DNA from: JAWVFM01 sp038237625
GTDB lineage: Bacteria > Actinomycetota > Thermoleophilia > Solirubrobacterales > 70-9
NCBI GenBank assembly: GCA_038237625.1
Contig: JBBRYM010000006.1
Span: forward strand, 88,454 to 152,453
Direction: 5' to 3'
DNA: 64,000 bases
Shown here: piece by piece, positions 17,162-26,153 of the stretch
Position numbering within the stretch: position 1 is the stretch's first letter
How the letters are laid out: the number at the start of each line of letters is the position of its first letter
Notes under the pieces: generated by a model
Databases searched by the model: none
Told to the model about the DNA's origin: nothing
Seen by the model: the letters and a program-made list of their open reading frames with translations, nothing else
Translations under genes and position numbers: made by a program

Positions 17162-17705
17162 CGCGGGCGTCGCGCCCTAGGAGGCCCCATTGTCTTCCAC
17201 CCTGGTCTGGAGTCTGTGAGGCGAGCCCCCATCGACCCGTCGCGGCGAACTCCCGCCGGCCCGGCGGACGCGCACCTCATTCGCCGCCGGCTCGATCGCA
17301 GGTAAACACGGGGAACAGCACTGGCCTCAATCTCAGCGCAGATGCTCGCGCCTGTTAGACCACGGAAATCGCGGGCCCTCTCGACGAAACCCGGTCCTGC
17401 TGCCACCCGGATCCGCGCATATCAGCCTGACCGCGCGTCGCGCTTTTCGTCGGACCCGCCGCCCCTCGGCCCCAACCGCTGATAGCCCGCCGCAAGGCGG
17501 GCTAATTCGTGCTTAATGAGTGAAATCGTCGGCCCGCACGGTAGAGCTACTGATGCTCACGCACCAAGATGGAACAACGGAGAATGAGCCACTCTATCTT
17601 CGTGTCCACGCATATGCTGGACCAAGGTGCAACAGCATAAGTTCGATTAGTGCACTTGTGGCGTCGTTGTCATATCAATATGTATAAGCGGGTGCCAGGG
17701 AGTCG
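17162..17705. other. Intergenic region with a stem-loop
   Basis: No gene is seen in 544 bases. A stem-loop AGCCCGCC-GCAA-GGCGGGCT lies at 17484-17503 and could terminate the propeller transcript, although no T run follows. From about 17540 the DNA becomes AT-richer (CATATCAATATGTATAAG near 17670-17687), a plausible promoter region for the lipoprotein gene at 17706. Confidence 0.5.
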
Positions 17706-18509
17706 GTGATCGAACCGGGTCAGGCCCCCGGAGGGCATGTGGGTGAGCGTGTGGCGCCGGTTACCAGAGCGGGAGCCACCGCGGCTGTTTTGGTGTGCGT
17801 GAGCGTTGTCCTCTCATCGGGGTGTGCAGGCGGAGGCTCGGTGACGCAGACTTCCGATGGGGCGACGTTCCCGATCAGGGCGACCCCGCTTCGGCTCCCG
17901 ACCGTGGATCTACCGAAGGGCTTCGCCCATAGCGTGCCGGGAAGCTGTGTCGGGCAGGGGGCGGAGGTTGGAGTATTGGGACTCCCAGGGGTTCCCGGCG
18001 AAGGGGCTCTGGCGCCAGTTGGCGGCTCTCTCAAGCAAGGCCCCGTCTACGTCTGGATTGCCGGCGAAGCGCCACGAATTGCGGGGTTTCAAGCGGGTGA
18101 CAGAGGCGGAATGGTCCGCGCTATGGCGATCAGTCGACCCACGTACCGTGGACCCGTGCTGATCCGCGGCGGTCGAACTGACCGAAGGGGACCAATTCGA
18201 TTTCGAAACGGACCCGGACTGGCGAATGGACTTGAACTCGGGGCCGGTGCGATGGACTGGCCCGCCTTGGGCGCGCGGGGTGCGTCCGCCCAATCCCCGG
18301 GGTGGCGCTACGCGCTCTTCCGGGCACGCGTACCCAGCCCAGGATGCTACGCCTTTCAGGTTGATGGTCAAGGGTTCAGCTATGTGCTTCCGTTTGCCGT
18401 AGCAGTTCCACCGCGCCTCCCGTCTTTGACCTGGAACCCGACCAGGTCAAGGGGCGGGTTCCGGTGGGTTTCTGTATTGCGTCCCCCCGAATCCAAGGTC
18501 CGTCGCTGA
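17706..18509 (+). CDS. Secreted lipoprotein, unknown function
   Basis: 267 residues from a GTG start. An N-terminal hydrophobic stretch (AAVLVCVSVVLSSGC) ends in a lipobox-like LSSGC, so the protein is likely lipid-anchored on the outside. The rest is Pro- and Gly-rich with beta strands, ending FRARVPSPGCYAFQVDGQGF, a pattern common in Ig-like extracellular domains. No enzyme motif. It stands alone, convergent with selD. Confidence 0.6.
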   Translation: MIEPGQAPGGHVGERVAPVTRAGATAAVLVCVSVVLSSGCAGGGSVTQTSDGATFPIRATPLRLPTVDLPKGFAHSVPGSCVGQGAEVGVLGLPGVPGEGALAPVGGSLKQGPVYVWIAGEAPRIAGFQAGDRGGMVRAMAISRPTYRGPVLIRGGRTDRRGPIRFRNGPGLANGLELGAGAMDWPALGARGASAQSPGWRYALFRARVPSPGCYAFQVDGQGFSYVLPFAVAVPPRLPSLTWNPTRSRGGFRWVSVLRPPESKVRR

Positions 18510-18603
18510 TGAGTCCTGGCGACCGACATACCGGCGGGGTGCGCGAAGAAAGGACATGAATCGGGCTCGCCCGAATGGTGGCGCCCGCAGTACGACTATC
18601 AGG

Positions 18604-19629
18604 TCAGCCGACCGCGATCGCACCTGGGTCCCCCTCGACGAGCTGGCCGATCCGGACGCCCGGCGCCCGTTCAGCCGCCTCCGCCGGCGCCGCAATGAGG
18701 AGGCCACCGGACGTCATGGCATCGGTGAGCAATACACGGCGGTTGACGGGAACCCTGTCCGAAAACGTTGCAAACGAGGCCGCGTCGGCCGCGTTTCGCC
18801 GACTGCCTCCGGCAATGCAGCGCTCGTTCTTCGCCAAGTCCTCAGCGCCCGGAATCTCAGGCGCAGCGAACGCCTCGATCTGTGCGGCGCATCCGCTCGC
18901 CGCGCAGAGCTCGTGGAGGTGCCCCAGCAGGCCGAAGCCAGTTACGTCGGTCGCAGCGTGCGCTTCGGCGCTTAGGGCGGCGGCAGCCGCCTCCGCGTTG
19001 AGGGTGGTCATGACCTCGACTGCCGCCGCGATGGTCTCGGCGTCGGCGAGGCCGCGCTTGGCCGCCGTCGTCACGAGGCCACCGCCCAAGGGCTTCGTCA
19101 GGAAAAGCCCATCGCCCGGCCGTCCCCCAGCGTTGGTCAGGGTGGTGCGAGGATCGACGGTGCCGGTGACCGCTAGGCCGTACTTGGGCTCGGGGTCATC
19201 GATCGAATGACCCCCGCCGACAACTGCTCCCGCGGCCGCGACCACATCCGCGCCCCCACGCAGGATCTCGGCCAGTATCGAGGTCAGCAGACTTTCGAGC
19301 GGGAAGGCTACGAGGTTGAGCGCGAGGAGCGGCGTAGCGCCCATCGCGTAGAGATCGGAGAGAGCGTTCGTGGCCGCGATGCGGCCGAAGTCGTAGGGGT
19401 CGTCCACGATCGGGGTGAAGAAGTCGACGCTCTGGACGATCGCGAGGTCGTCGCGAAGCCGGTAGACGGCTGCGTCGTCCGACTTCTCAGTACCGACCAG
19501 CAGCTCCGGTGCAGTCGCGAGGGTTAGGCCGGCGAGGATCGGCCGCAACTGCGCCGCCCCGATCTTGCACGCGCAGCCTGCGCCGTGCGAGAGTTCGGTG
19601 AGGCGAACCTCCGAAGCGGTGGTGGCCAC
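18604..19629 (-). CDS. selD: Selenophosphate synthase (selenide, water dikinase)
   Basis: 341 residues, GTG start at 19629. It makes selenophosphate from selenide and ATP, the selenium donor for Sec-tRNA synthesis. The N-terminal glycine-rich active-site loop SHGAGCACKIGAAQL carries the catalytic Cys (residue 19; a Cys, not selenocysteine) and Lys 22. PurM-like ATP-binding motifs follow (VQSVDFFTPIVDDPYDFGRI, VAAAGAVVGGGHSIDDPEPK, TDVTGFGLLGHLHEL). It diverges from selA with only 25 bases between the starts, so the two promoters must overlap in and around the starts. Confidence 0.97.
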   Translation of the reverse strand: MATTASEVRLTELSHGAGCACKIGAAQLRPILAGLTLATAPELLVGTEKSDDAAVYRLRDDLAIVQSVDFFTPIVDDPYDFGRIAATNALSDLYAMGATPLLALNLVAFPLESLLTSILAEILRGGADVVAAAGAVVGGGHSIDDPEPKYGLAVTGTVDPRTTLTNAGGRPGDGLFLTKPLGGGLVTTAAKRGLADAETIAAAVEVMTTLNAEAAAAALSAEAHAATDVTGFGLLGHLHELCAASGCAAQIEAFAAPEIPGAEDLAKNERCIAGGSRRNAADAASFATFSDRVPVNRRVLLTDAMTSGGLLIAAPAEAAERAPGVRIGQLVEGDPGAIAVG

Positions 19630-19654
19630 CAGCCGAGGGTACTCTCACCCTGAG

Positions 19655-21004
19655 ATGACCGAAGCGAAGGCGATCGATCGCCTACGGCTCCTCCCGTCCG
19701 TCGAGGAGGTGACCGCGAACCTGAACGGCGTTCCGCATGCCGTCGCCGTGAGGGAGGCCCGCGACGAGATCTCTCGCGTACGCGGCCGGATCCTCGATGG
19801 CGAGGCACTCGAGCCCTCCCTCGATGCCATTCGCGAGGCGGTCGCTGAGCGCGTCGAGAGCGCCCAGCAGGGAAGCGTCGTCGCGGTGATCAACGCGACC
19901 GGGGTGATCCTCCACACCAACCTCGGACGGGCGCCCCTAGCGCCTCAAGCACAAGCGGCGATCGCCTCGGTGTCATCGACCTACTCGAACCTCGAGATCG
20001 ACCTGCGGACGGGCGAGCGGGGCTCGCGGCACGACCACGTTGAGCCACTGGTCACGAAGCTGTGCAGCGCGGAGGCGGCGATGGCCCTCAACAACAACGC
20101 CGCGGCGGTCTTACTTGCGCTGGCGGCCCACGCTAACGGCCGCAGGGTGCTGGTAGCTCGGGGAGAGCTCATCGAGATTGGCGGGTCGTTTCGAGTCCCG
20201 GAGATTCTCAACCAGTCAGGCGCGGTCCTGGCCGAGGTGGGGACGACCAACAGGACAAGGATCTCCGACTACGAACAGGCGATCGGACCCGAGACCGCGG
20301 CGATCCTGCGTGTTCACCAGTCAAACTTCCGCATGGTCGGGTTCACCAGCGCGGTCGCGGGCTCCGAGTTAGCCGCCCTGGCCCATGCACGGGGCATCGC
20401 CTTCATCAACGACCTCGGATCCGGGGCGGTTGAGCCGCTCGCAGACGAGCCCGCGATCAGGTCGGCGGTGGCTGAAGGGGCAGATCTCGTCTGCTTTTCC
20501 GCCGACAAGCTCCTGGGCGGGCCTCAAGCGGGCGTTATCGCCGGCACGCGCGTCGCGGTCGAGGCCTGCAGGTCGCATCCCCTGGCGCGGGCGATGCGCA
20601 TCGACAAGCTCCAGCTGGCCGCGCTCGAAGCGACGCTGCGATTGCACCGCGACGGCCGGGCGGATGAAGTCCCCGCGATCTCGATGCTGCGGGCACCGGA
20701 CCAGGAGCTACGCCACAAGGCCGAACTGCTCGTGTCGGCGATCGGAGCGGCTGCGCGCGTTTGCGAGGCGACGGCCCGGGCCGGCGGCGGCGCTCTGCCG
20801 ACACTCGAGTTACCGGGTCCCGTTTGCGCCCTGGTAACGGGAGGGCTCGGCGCCGAGGAGCTGGTCGCGAGGCTGCGTGTGGGGGAGCCGCCGGTGATCG
20901 CCCGCATCGCCGACGGCGAGGTGATCCTCGACCCTCGGACGATCGCGGAGGGGGAGATCGCGCGCTGCGCGGAATGCGTGGGGAGCGCTCTTGGCGCGCG
21001 CTGA
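19655..21004 (+). CDS. selA: L-seryl-tRNA(Sec) selenium transferase
   Basis: 449 residues from the ATG at 19655. This PLP enzyme converts Ser-tRNA(Sec) to Sec-tRNA(Sec) using selenophosphate. The PLP-lysine motif FSADKLLGGPQAG lies near residue 284, and the N-terminal helical domain and INATGVILHTNLGRAPL are typical. The length is normal for bacterial SelA. The gene end overlaps the selB start by 14 bases, and the selB-tRNA-Sec genes follow, so the set is one operon. An upstream in-frame extension to 19565 exists but overlaps selD. Confidence 0.97.
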   Translation: MTEAKAIDRLRLLPSVEEVTANLNGVPHAVAVREARDEISRVRGRILDGEALEPSLDAIREAVAERVESAQQGSVVAVINATGVILHTNLGRAPLAPQAQAAIASVSSTYSNLEIDLRTGERGSRHDHVEPLVTKLCSAEAAMALNNNAAAVLLALAAHANGRRVLVARGELIEIGGSFRVPEILNQSGAVLAEVGTTNRTRISDYEQAIGPETAAILRVHQSNFRMVGFTSAVAGSELAALAHARGIAFINDLGSGAVEPLADEPAIRSAVAEGADLVCFSADKLLGGPQAGVIAGTRVAVEACRSHPLARAMRIDKLQLAALEATLRLHRDGRADEVPAISMLRAPDQELRHKAELLVSAIGAAARVCEATARAGGGALPTLELPGPVCALVTGGLGAEELVARLRVGEPPVIARIADGEVILDPRTIAEGEIARCAECVGSALGAR

Positions 21005-22538
21005 GCGGGGGCGGACGTTGGGGACTGCGGGGCACGTCGACCACGGCAAGACCGCGCTCGTTCAGGCCCTGACCGGGAAGAACACCGACCGTCTCGCCGA
21101 GGAGCATCGGCGCGGCATCTCGATCGCCCTCGGCTACGCGCGCCTCGACTTGCCCGACGACAGCTTCGTGAGCGTCGTTGACGTGCCCGGCCACGAGCGC
21201 CTCGTTCGAACGATGGTGGCCGGGGCCACGGGAGTCGACGCCTTCCTGCTGGTTGTTGCCGCCGATGACGGCGTCATGCCGCAGACGCGTGAGCACCTCG
21301 CGGTCATGAGTGCCCTTGGAATCGAGTCAGGCGTGGTGGCCGTCACCAAGAGCGACCTAGTCGGCGCCGAGGCGCTAGAGCTGGCGATGAAGGAGGCCGC
21401 AGGAGCAGTCCCAGGCGCGCCCGTCGTTGCGGTGAGCGCGCGGACCGGCGCAGGGCTAGACCGCCTGCGCGAGCAGATCGCCGCCGCGATTGCTAGGTCC
21501 GACGCACCTGAGGCAAGCGGCGACGCCGCGATTCTCCACGTCGATCGAAGCTTCACCCTCCACGGGATCGGGAGCGTCGTCACCGGGACCCTCTGGTCGG
21601 GCTCTATCGCCCAGGGAGATCGGCTTGAGGCGCTGCCGCATGGGCTCGTAGCTCGGGTCCGCTCCATTCAGATACACGACACGGCCGTGGAGAGCGTCGT
21701 CGCCGGGTGCCGGGTCGCGCTGAACCTGGTGGGGGTGGACAGGGGCGAGGTCCAGCCGGGCGACGTGATCGCCTCGCCGCACAGCGGCCTGCGCCCGAGC
21801 TATCGCATCGACGTGCACCTTCACCTTGACCGCGAGCCTGCGTCGGCTCGGGTTCAGGTCCACCACGGCACCCGGGGCGGGCCCGCGCGGCTCGTCGATC
21901 TCGGGGATGGCCTCGCGCAGTTGCGACTGGAGGCGCCGCTCATCGCGAGGGGCGGAGACCGGTTCGTCATCCGCTCGATCTCGCCGCCGGACACGATCGG
22001 CGGCGGCGTCGTGCTGGACCCGGCGCCGGTCCGCCACGGCGACGGCCCGGCAACCGATCGGCTCACGAGAATCCGCGAGCGCGGACTCAAGGCCGTCCGC
22101 CGCGAAGAAGCCGCCCAGACCGAGCCCGATCGACGGCCGGCAGCTGAGCTCGCCCCGGCTCGTCTCAGCACCCGGGCGAAGGTGGTACTCGCGGTGATTG
22201 ACGCCGATGGCGCGCAGCCGCGCTCGGTTGCCGATCTCGCAGCAGGGCTGCGGATCGCGCCGTCCGAGGCACAGGGGCTGCTCGAAGAGCTGCTGCGCGC
22301 GGATCGCGCCGCCATGATCGCTCGAGGTGTCTACTACGCGAAGCCGCGTTTGGAGGACGCGTGCGAGCGGGCACTAGAGCTTGCGCGCCACCGAGGCGAG
22401 GTCTCGCTGGCAACGGTTCGCGACGCGCTCGGCATCAGCCGCAAGTACGCAAAGGCGCTCCTCGAGCACCTCGACAACGAGGGGCTCACCGTTCGCCAGG
22501 ACGACGTGCATGTCTTGCGGCGAGTGCGCGGGCCATAA
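20991..22538 (+). CDS. selB: Selenocysteine-specific elongation factor
   Basis: 515 residues from a TTG start inside the selA 3' end. It brings Sec-tRNA(Sec) to UGA codons with a SECIS hairpin. The G domain is complete: GTAGHVDHGKTAL (G1), a DVPGHERLV (G3) motif, and TKSD (G4). The EF-Tu-like domains and at least two C-terminal winged helices follow (QGLLEELLRADRAAMIARGV, LATVRDALGISRKYAKALLE). It is about 100 residues shorter than the 614-residue E. coli protein, which suggests a reduced C-terminal part, as in many Gram-positive homologues. The tRNA-Sec gene starts 21 bases behind it. Confidence 0.96.
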   Translation: MARAERGRTLGTAGHVDHGKTALVQALTGKNTDRLAEEHRRGISIALGYARLDLPDDSFVSVVDVPGHERLVRTMVAGATGVDAFLLVVAADDGVMPQTREHLAVMSALGIESGVVAVTKSDLVGAEALELAMKEAAGAVPGAPVVAVSARTGAGLDRLREQIAAAIARSDAPEASGDAAILHVDRSFTLHGIGSVVTGTLWSGSIAQGDRLEALPHGLVARVRSIQIHDTAVESVVAGCRVALNLVGVDRGEVQPGDVIASPHSGLRPSYRIDVHLHLDREPASARVQVHHGTRGGPARLVDLGDGLAQLRLEAPLIARGGDRFVIRSISPPDTIGGGVVLDPAPVRHGDGPATDRLTRIRERGLKAVRREEAAQTEPDRRPAAELAPARLSTRAKVVLAVIDADGAQPRSVADLAAGLRIAPSEAQGLLEELLRADRAAMIARGVYYAKPRLEDACERALELARHRGEVSLATVRDALGISRKYAKALLEHLDNEGLTVRQDDVHVLRRVRGP

Positions 22539-22559
22539 CATCTCTGGTCCTCCTCACGT

Positions 22560-22652
22560 GGGGCGGCAGGGGTCTGGTGGCTCATCTGGTCCTCAAAACC
22601 AGCAGGGCGCCGTAGCCCGGCGCTTGGAAGGTTCGATTCCTTCGCCGCCTCG
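22560..22652 (+). tRNA. selC: tRNA-Sec (anticodon TCA)
   Basis: 93 nt with the features of bacterial selenocysteine tRNA: an 8-bp acceptor (GGGGCGGC / GCCGCCTC), an anticodon arm CTGGT-CCTCAAA-ACCAG with TCA at 22593-22595, a long variable arm with GCGCCG / CGGCGC, a T arm GAAGG-TTCGATT-CCTTC, and G as discriminator. No CCA is encoded. It is placed directly after selB, so probably co-transcribed. Confidence 0.96.
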
Positions 22653-22847
22653 TCCGAGAGCCGCAACTTGGCGGAACAATCGAGGCTGAGCGCGGGGCAA
22701 CCCCCTATTGGATTCGGCGTTAACTGGCGAGTGGTGGCCGTAGTCGCAGTGGGAAGCGTCGGGCAATAGAGCCGCTGGAAGGGCGGACGAAACTATGGAC
22801 CGCCCGTCCACCCCTACTTGGCTTGGTTGCTGGGGTTGCGGCCCGCC

Positions 22848-22898
22848 GCCGCTGCCGACCCCGCACCCACAAGAAGTGTGCACGGGGTCGGCAGCGGC
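22848..22898. repeat. 16-bp perfect inverted repeat near the conjugation genes
   Basis: Arms GCCGCTGCCGACCCCG (22848-22863) and its exact complement (22883-22898) enclose a 19-base loop. No T run follows, so a simple terminator is less likely. The repeat lies 95 bases before the coupling-protein gene and 195 bases after tRNA-Sec, a place where an origin of transfer or a recombination site would fit. The rest of 22653-22993 holds a weaker hairpin (GGGCGG / CCGCCC around 22781-22805) and no gene. Confidence 0.6.
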
Positions 22899-22993
22899 AG
22901 CGGGATAGAGGTTGGGAATGGATGAGGGGGTGGACGGGTGGTTCTTGTGAGCGATTGATGACCTGAGGTGAACCGAAGTCAGACAGGGACGTT

Positions 22994-24703
22994 GTGGGGG
23001 TTGAGGCGCCTGGGACGGTGATGGCTGGTTGGACCGAACTGGGGGCAGTCGTAGGCGGGGTTGCGAATGGGCATCGGCGACTTCCCGATCTGGGGGCCGC
23101 GGCGGATGCGTTGACTGGCTGGGCCGTCGTCGGGCTGGTGGGTATGTTTGCCGGGATCTGTTTGCACTTGTCGCTGCGGTCGATGGGCGCCCGTTGGAGC
23201 TGGGCGAGTCCCGTGGTTGCGATCGGCGTGGCACTCGGATCGGTGAGCTCCCAGGTGGCGGTACTCGTCGGCATCGCCGGACTGACCGCAATCTCGATCG
23301 GATTCGCGTGGGAGCGTGAAGCTCTGGAGCGGGGCGGCGAAGAGGCACAGTTGGAGCGTGATCGAACCGGGGTGCTTTCTGCGGTCATCGCGCGAAGGGA
23401 AAGGCAGCGGGCGCGTGCGCAGCGGGTTACCGGGACTCGGTTTGCCTTAGGGGTAGCGCGGTCGGGCAAGCCGGCAACTGTGCCCTTTGGCTCCGAGCAA
23501 GGTGTTCGGGCCTTGATCGTCGGGGCGCCCGGGACAGGGAAGACAGTGACCACAGCGGCGATCGTGGGTGCCTACATCGACCAGGGGCTCCCGGTCGTCT
23601 GCGTCGACCCGAAAGGCGACCCGAGCTTGAGGGAACACCTCGCGATGGCGGCGGGTCGTCGTAAAACAAGGCTCATCGAGTGGACCCCCGACGGCGGTTC
23701 GATCTACAACCCGCTCTCGCGTGGCGACGCGACTGAGATCGCGGACAAGGCGCTCGCCGGAGAGCACTGGAGCGAGCCTCACTATCTCCGGCAGGCGCAG
23801 CGGTACCTTGGGTGGGAGCTCCGGGTGCTGAGCGAGGTCGGCGTCCCGATCTCGCTCTCCTCCCTGGTAGCGCACATGGAGCCCGACGCCCTCGAGGCGC
23901 TCGGGGATCGATGCGAACCCACAATGGCGGATGGGCTGCGCCGTTACCTCGATTCACTCTCCGCGCGTCAGCGCACCGAGCTCGGCGGTGTCCGCGATCG
24001 CTTGGCGGTGCTCGGGGAGTCACGCCTGGGGCGATGGCTCGATCCTCAGGATGGCGCGAGCGTCGACGTGGCGGAGACCTGGCAGGACCGCCATATCCTC
24101 TACTTTCGTCTGGACGCCGATCGCTACCCGCTCGCATCGCAGATGCTGGGTGCGTCGATTGTCTCGGACTTGGTATCCCTGACCGGCGAGCTCCAGCGAG
24201 AACGGCCCGCTTTGGGGTTGGTCGCGATCGACGAGTTCGCGGCCGTGGGCGCTCGTCAGATCCTCCGGGTCTTATCACGGTCGCGCTCGGCGGGGATCAG
24301 CGTCCTGCTCGCGACGCAAGGTATCGCCGATCTTTACGATGTCGATGCGGAGGGCGGGTCAGCGGAGAGCTTCTCGAGACGGGTACTGACACAGCTCAAC
24401 TTCGTCGTCGCGCATCGCCAGCCAGAGTCGGCGAGTGCGGAGACGCTGGCGGGAGTGGCGGGAACGCGCGCAGCGTGGCGGACGACTCGCCGCGTCTACG
24501 GGGGACTTCGCGCCTCTGGAGGAGAGCGTGTCGGAAGCCGGACTCGAGAGCGAGAGTATGTCTGCCATCCGGATGAGTTCAAGAGCCTGGCGGTGGGGGA
24601 GGCGATCGTTATCGAGCCTGGCTCGAAGCAGGCAGCCAGCCGGGTGACGGTGTGGCCGTCGGCAGACGGTTGGCGCTTGAAGATTCGCGGCGTACGGGCA
24701 TAG
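22994..24703 (+). CDS. Conjugative coupling protein (VirD4/TraD-like ATPase)
   Basis: 569 residues from a GTG start. Two N-terminal membrane helices (residues 38-100) are followed by a P-loop ATPase domain: Walker A GAPGTGKTVT near residue 176, CVDPKGDPSLREHL, Walker B LVAIDEFAAV near residue 408 and LLATQGIADL. This is the layout of type IV coupling proteins that bring the relaxase-DNA complex to the mating channel. It is the first gene of the element and is separated from the other transfer genes by a sigma factor and about 11 kb of cargo. Confidence 0.85.
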   Translation: MGVEAPGTVMAGWTELGAVVGGVANGHRRLPDLGAAADALTGWAVVGLVGMFAGICLHLSLRSMGARWSWASPVVAIGVALGSVSSQVAVLVGIAGLTAISIGFAWEREALERGGEEAQLERDRTGVLSAVIARRERQRARAQRVTGTRFALGVARSGKPATVPFGSEQGVRALIVGAPGTGKTVTTAAIVGAYIDQGLPVVCVDPKGDPSLREHLAMAAGRRKTRLIEWTPDGGSIYNPLSRGDATEIADKALAGEHWSEPHYLRQAQRYLGWELRVLSEVGVPISLSSLVAHMEPDALEALGDRCEPTMADGLRRYLDSLSARQRTELGGVRDRLAVLGESRLGRWLDPQDGASVDVAETWQDRHILYFRLDADRYPLASQMLGASIVSDLVSLTGELQRERPALGLVAIDEFAAVGARQILRVLSRSRSAGISVLLATQGIADLYDVDAEGGSAESFSRRVLTQLNFVVAHRQPESASAETLAGVAGTRAAWRTTRRVYGGLRASGGERVGSRTREREYVCHPDEFKSLAVGEAIVIEPGSKQAASRVTVWPSADGWRLKIRGVRA

Positions 24704-24760
24704 ACTGGACGCTGAGGCGCAGGCCGGGGACAAAAACCAGGCCGCTGCGCCTAAGGGGAT

Positions 24761-26140
24761 ATGAGTCCCGTGCAGACAGGTACGCGTCCGGTGCCGGCGG
24801 ATGGCACGAAGGGTGCCCCTGCGCTTGTTGCCGTCAATGGAGGGACCGCGTCGCTCTCGCGGGGCGCCGAGGACGAGCGGGCAGAGCTGGAGGCCTTGCG
24901 GCGCGCGCTGATCCGGCACCTTCGCCTCACGTTCAGCGGGCTCTCGGAGGAGGACGTCGAGGACATTGCGCAGGAGGCCCTCGCAGAGCTGATCCAGAGT
25001 CGACGGGCCGGCACCCTCATCAAGAACCCGACGGCATTCGCGAAACAGATCGCCTGGAGGGACGCTCGCGATCTCCGGCGCGGGCGAATGTCCCGTCCGT
25101 CCGGCGACGCCCCGATCGACCTTGAGGCGACCGCGGATCCGCGAGTCGACCTCGTGGAGCACATTGCGCTCCGTGCCGAGCTCGCACGAGCCATCGAGGC
25201 TGCGGAGCGGCTGACACCGGAGCAAAAGACGGTCTACCGGTCCCGCTTTGTAGAGGGGCTGAAGCCGCGGGAAAGCCGCAAGGCGCTCGGGCTGACCCGG
25301 AAGCAGTACTACGGGCGTCTTGAGCGGGCTCTGGCCAGCATCGAGGAGGCCCTCGATCCCGCGCGGTTCGAGGAGCTCGAGCGCGAGCTGCTTCGCAAGG
25401 TGATCATCGGAACGGCAAGCCGAGCGGAGCAGAGACGGGCTCGCCGGCTGATGGACGCGGATCCAGTAGCCAGCCGGCACGTGCGTGAGCTCCTTGCGCT
25501 GCACCGGGGGGCGGCCGCCGCGCTGCCCGCGCCGTTCGCGAAGCCGGCGGCGATTCCCGCTGTGCTCGACCGGATCAGCAACGCCATCGACGCGATGCGA
25601 GATCGGGTCGGGAGGGGCCCGTCCATCGAACAGACCGCCACCCAGCTGAGCGGAACAGGAGCTGGGCGAGCCGGAGCCGCGGGCGCCGGCGGGCTGGCGG
25701 CGCAGCTTGCGGGTGCAGGCACCGCCGCGAAGATCGCGCTCGGGTGCCTCGCGGCAGGGGCCATTTCTGCGACCTGCGTAGTTACGGGTCTCGTGCCGGG
25801 GACAAGCCATGGACACCGCGCGGGCCCACCAGCCCGGTTGAGCGCATTGGCGCCAAGCTCCGGAGCCCCCACGGGTGCGGATTCGCTCCTGCTGCACAAA
25901 GTCATTGCGCAGGCACAAGCCGCCGGGGCCGACTCGAGCGCGGCTCGCAAGGAGTCGTCACCGGCCACCAGGAGCGACTCGTCGGCAACCGGGAGCGTCA
26001 GTCCAGCTGTGAGCTCGAGCGCTCCTGCACCTGTGCAGGAGTTTGATCCGGTTGTCTCAGCCGCTCCTGCGCCCCCGCCGGCGAACGCCCCGGGCGGCCA
26101 AGCGAGCTCGGCTGACGTGGCTCGGGAGTTCGGACCGTGA
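24761..26140 (+). CDS. Sigma factor fused to a membrane helix and extracellular tail
   Basis: 459 residues. Residues 35-200 are an ECF-like sigma factor: region 2 (LSEEDVEDIAQEALAELIQS) and region 4 (LTPEQKTVYRSRFVEGLKPR, then KALGLTRKQYYGRLERAL). Residues 200-300 form a helical segment. One membrane helix (AAKIALGCLAAGAISATCVV) follows, then a low-complexity Ser/Ala/Pro-rich tail of about 110 residues outside. The tail ends VAREFGP, the same seven residues that end the protein at 37119-37781. A sigma factor with a membrane-crossing tail may be released by proteolysis; this is inference. It is probably a regulator of the element's transfer genes. Confidence 0.75.
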   Translation: MSPVQTGTRPVPADGTKGAPALVAVNGGTASLSRGAEDERAELEALRRALIRHLRLTFSGLSEEDVEDIAQEALAELIQSRRAGTLIKNPTAFAKQIAWRDARDLRRGRMSRPSGDAPIDLEATADPRVDLVEHIALRAELARAIEAAERLTPEQKTVYRSRFVEGLKPRESRKALGLTRKQYYGRLERALASIEEALDPARFEELERELLRKVIIGTASRAEQRRARRLMDADPVASRHVRELLALHRGAAAALPAPFAKPAAIPAVLDRISNAIDAMRDRVGRGPSIEQTATQLSGTGAGRAGAAGAGGLAAQLAGAGTAAKIALGCLAAGAISATCVVTGLVPGTSHGHRAGPPARLSALAPSSGAPTGADSLLLHKVIAQAQAAGADSSAARKESSPATRSDSSATGSVSPAVSSSAPAPVQEFDPVVSAAPAPPPANAPGGQASSADVAREFGP

Positions 26141-26153
26141 TGGAGGACAGCGA

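Noticed and set aside
18604..21004. Selenocysteine codon in selD or another in-frame TGA selenoprotein in the window
   Set aside because: SelD has Cys at the catalytic position, and no interrupted frame with a known selenoprotein motif was seen. The sel genes must serve a protein encoded elsewhere.
11824..22652. The two tRNA-Sec copies as ends of one integrated element carrying the sel genes
   Set aside because: Both copies are full length and differ throughout, with paired changes in the variable arm. Attachment repeats would be identical over one end only.
24359..25918. 519-residue minus-strand open frame opposite the coupling-protein and sigma-factor genes
   Set aside because: It spans two well-supported plus-strand genes, shows no domain and has an Arg/Gly-rich composition typical of antisense frames.
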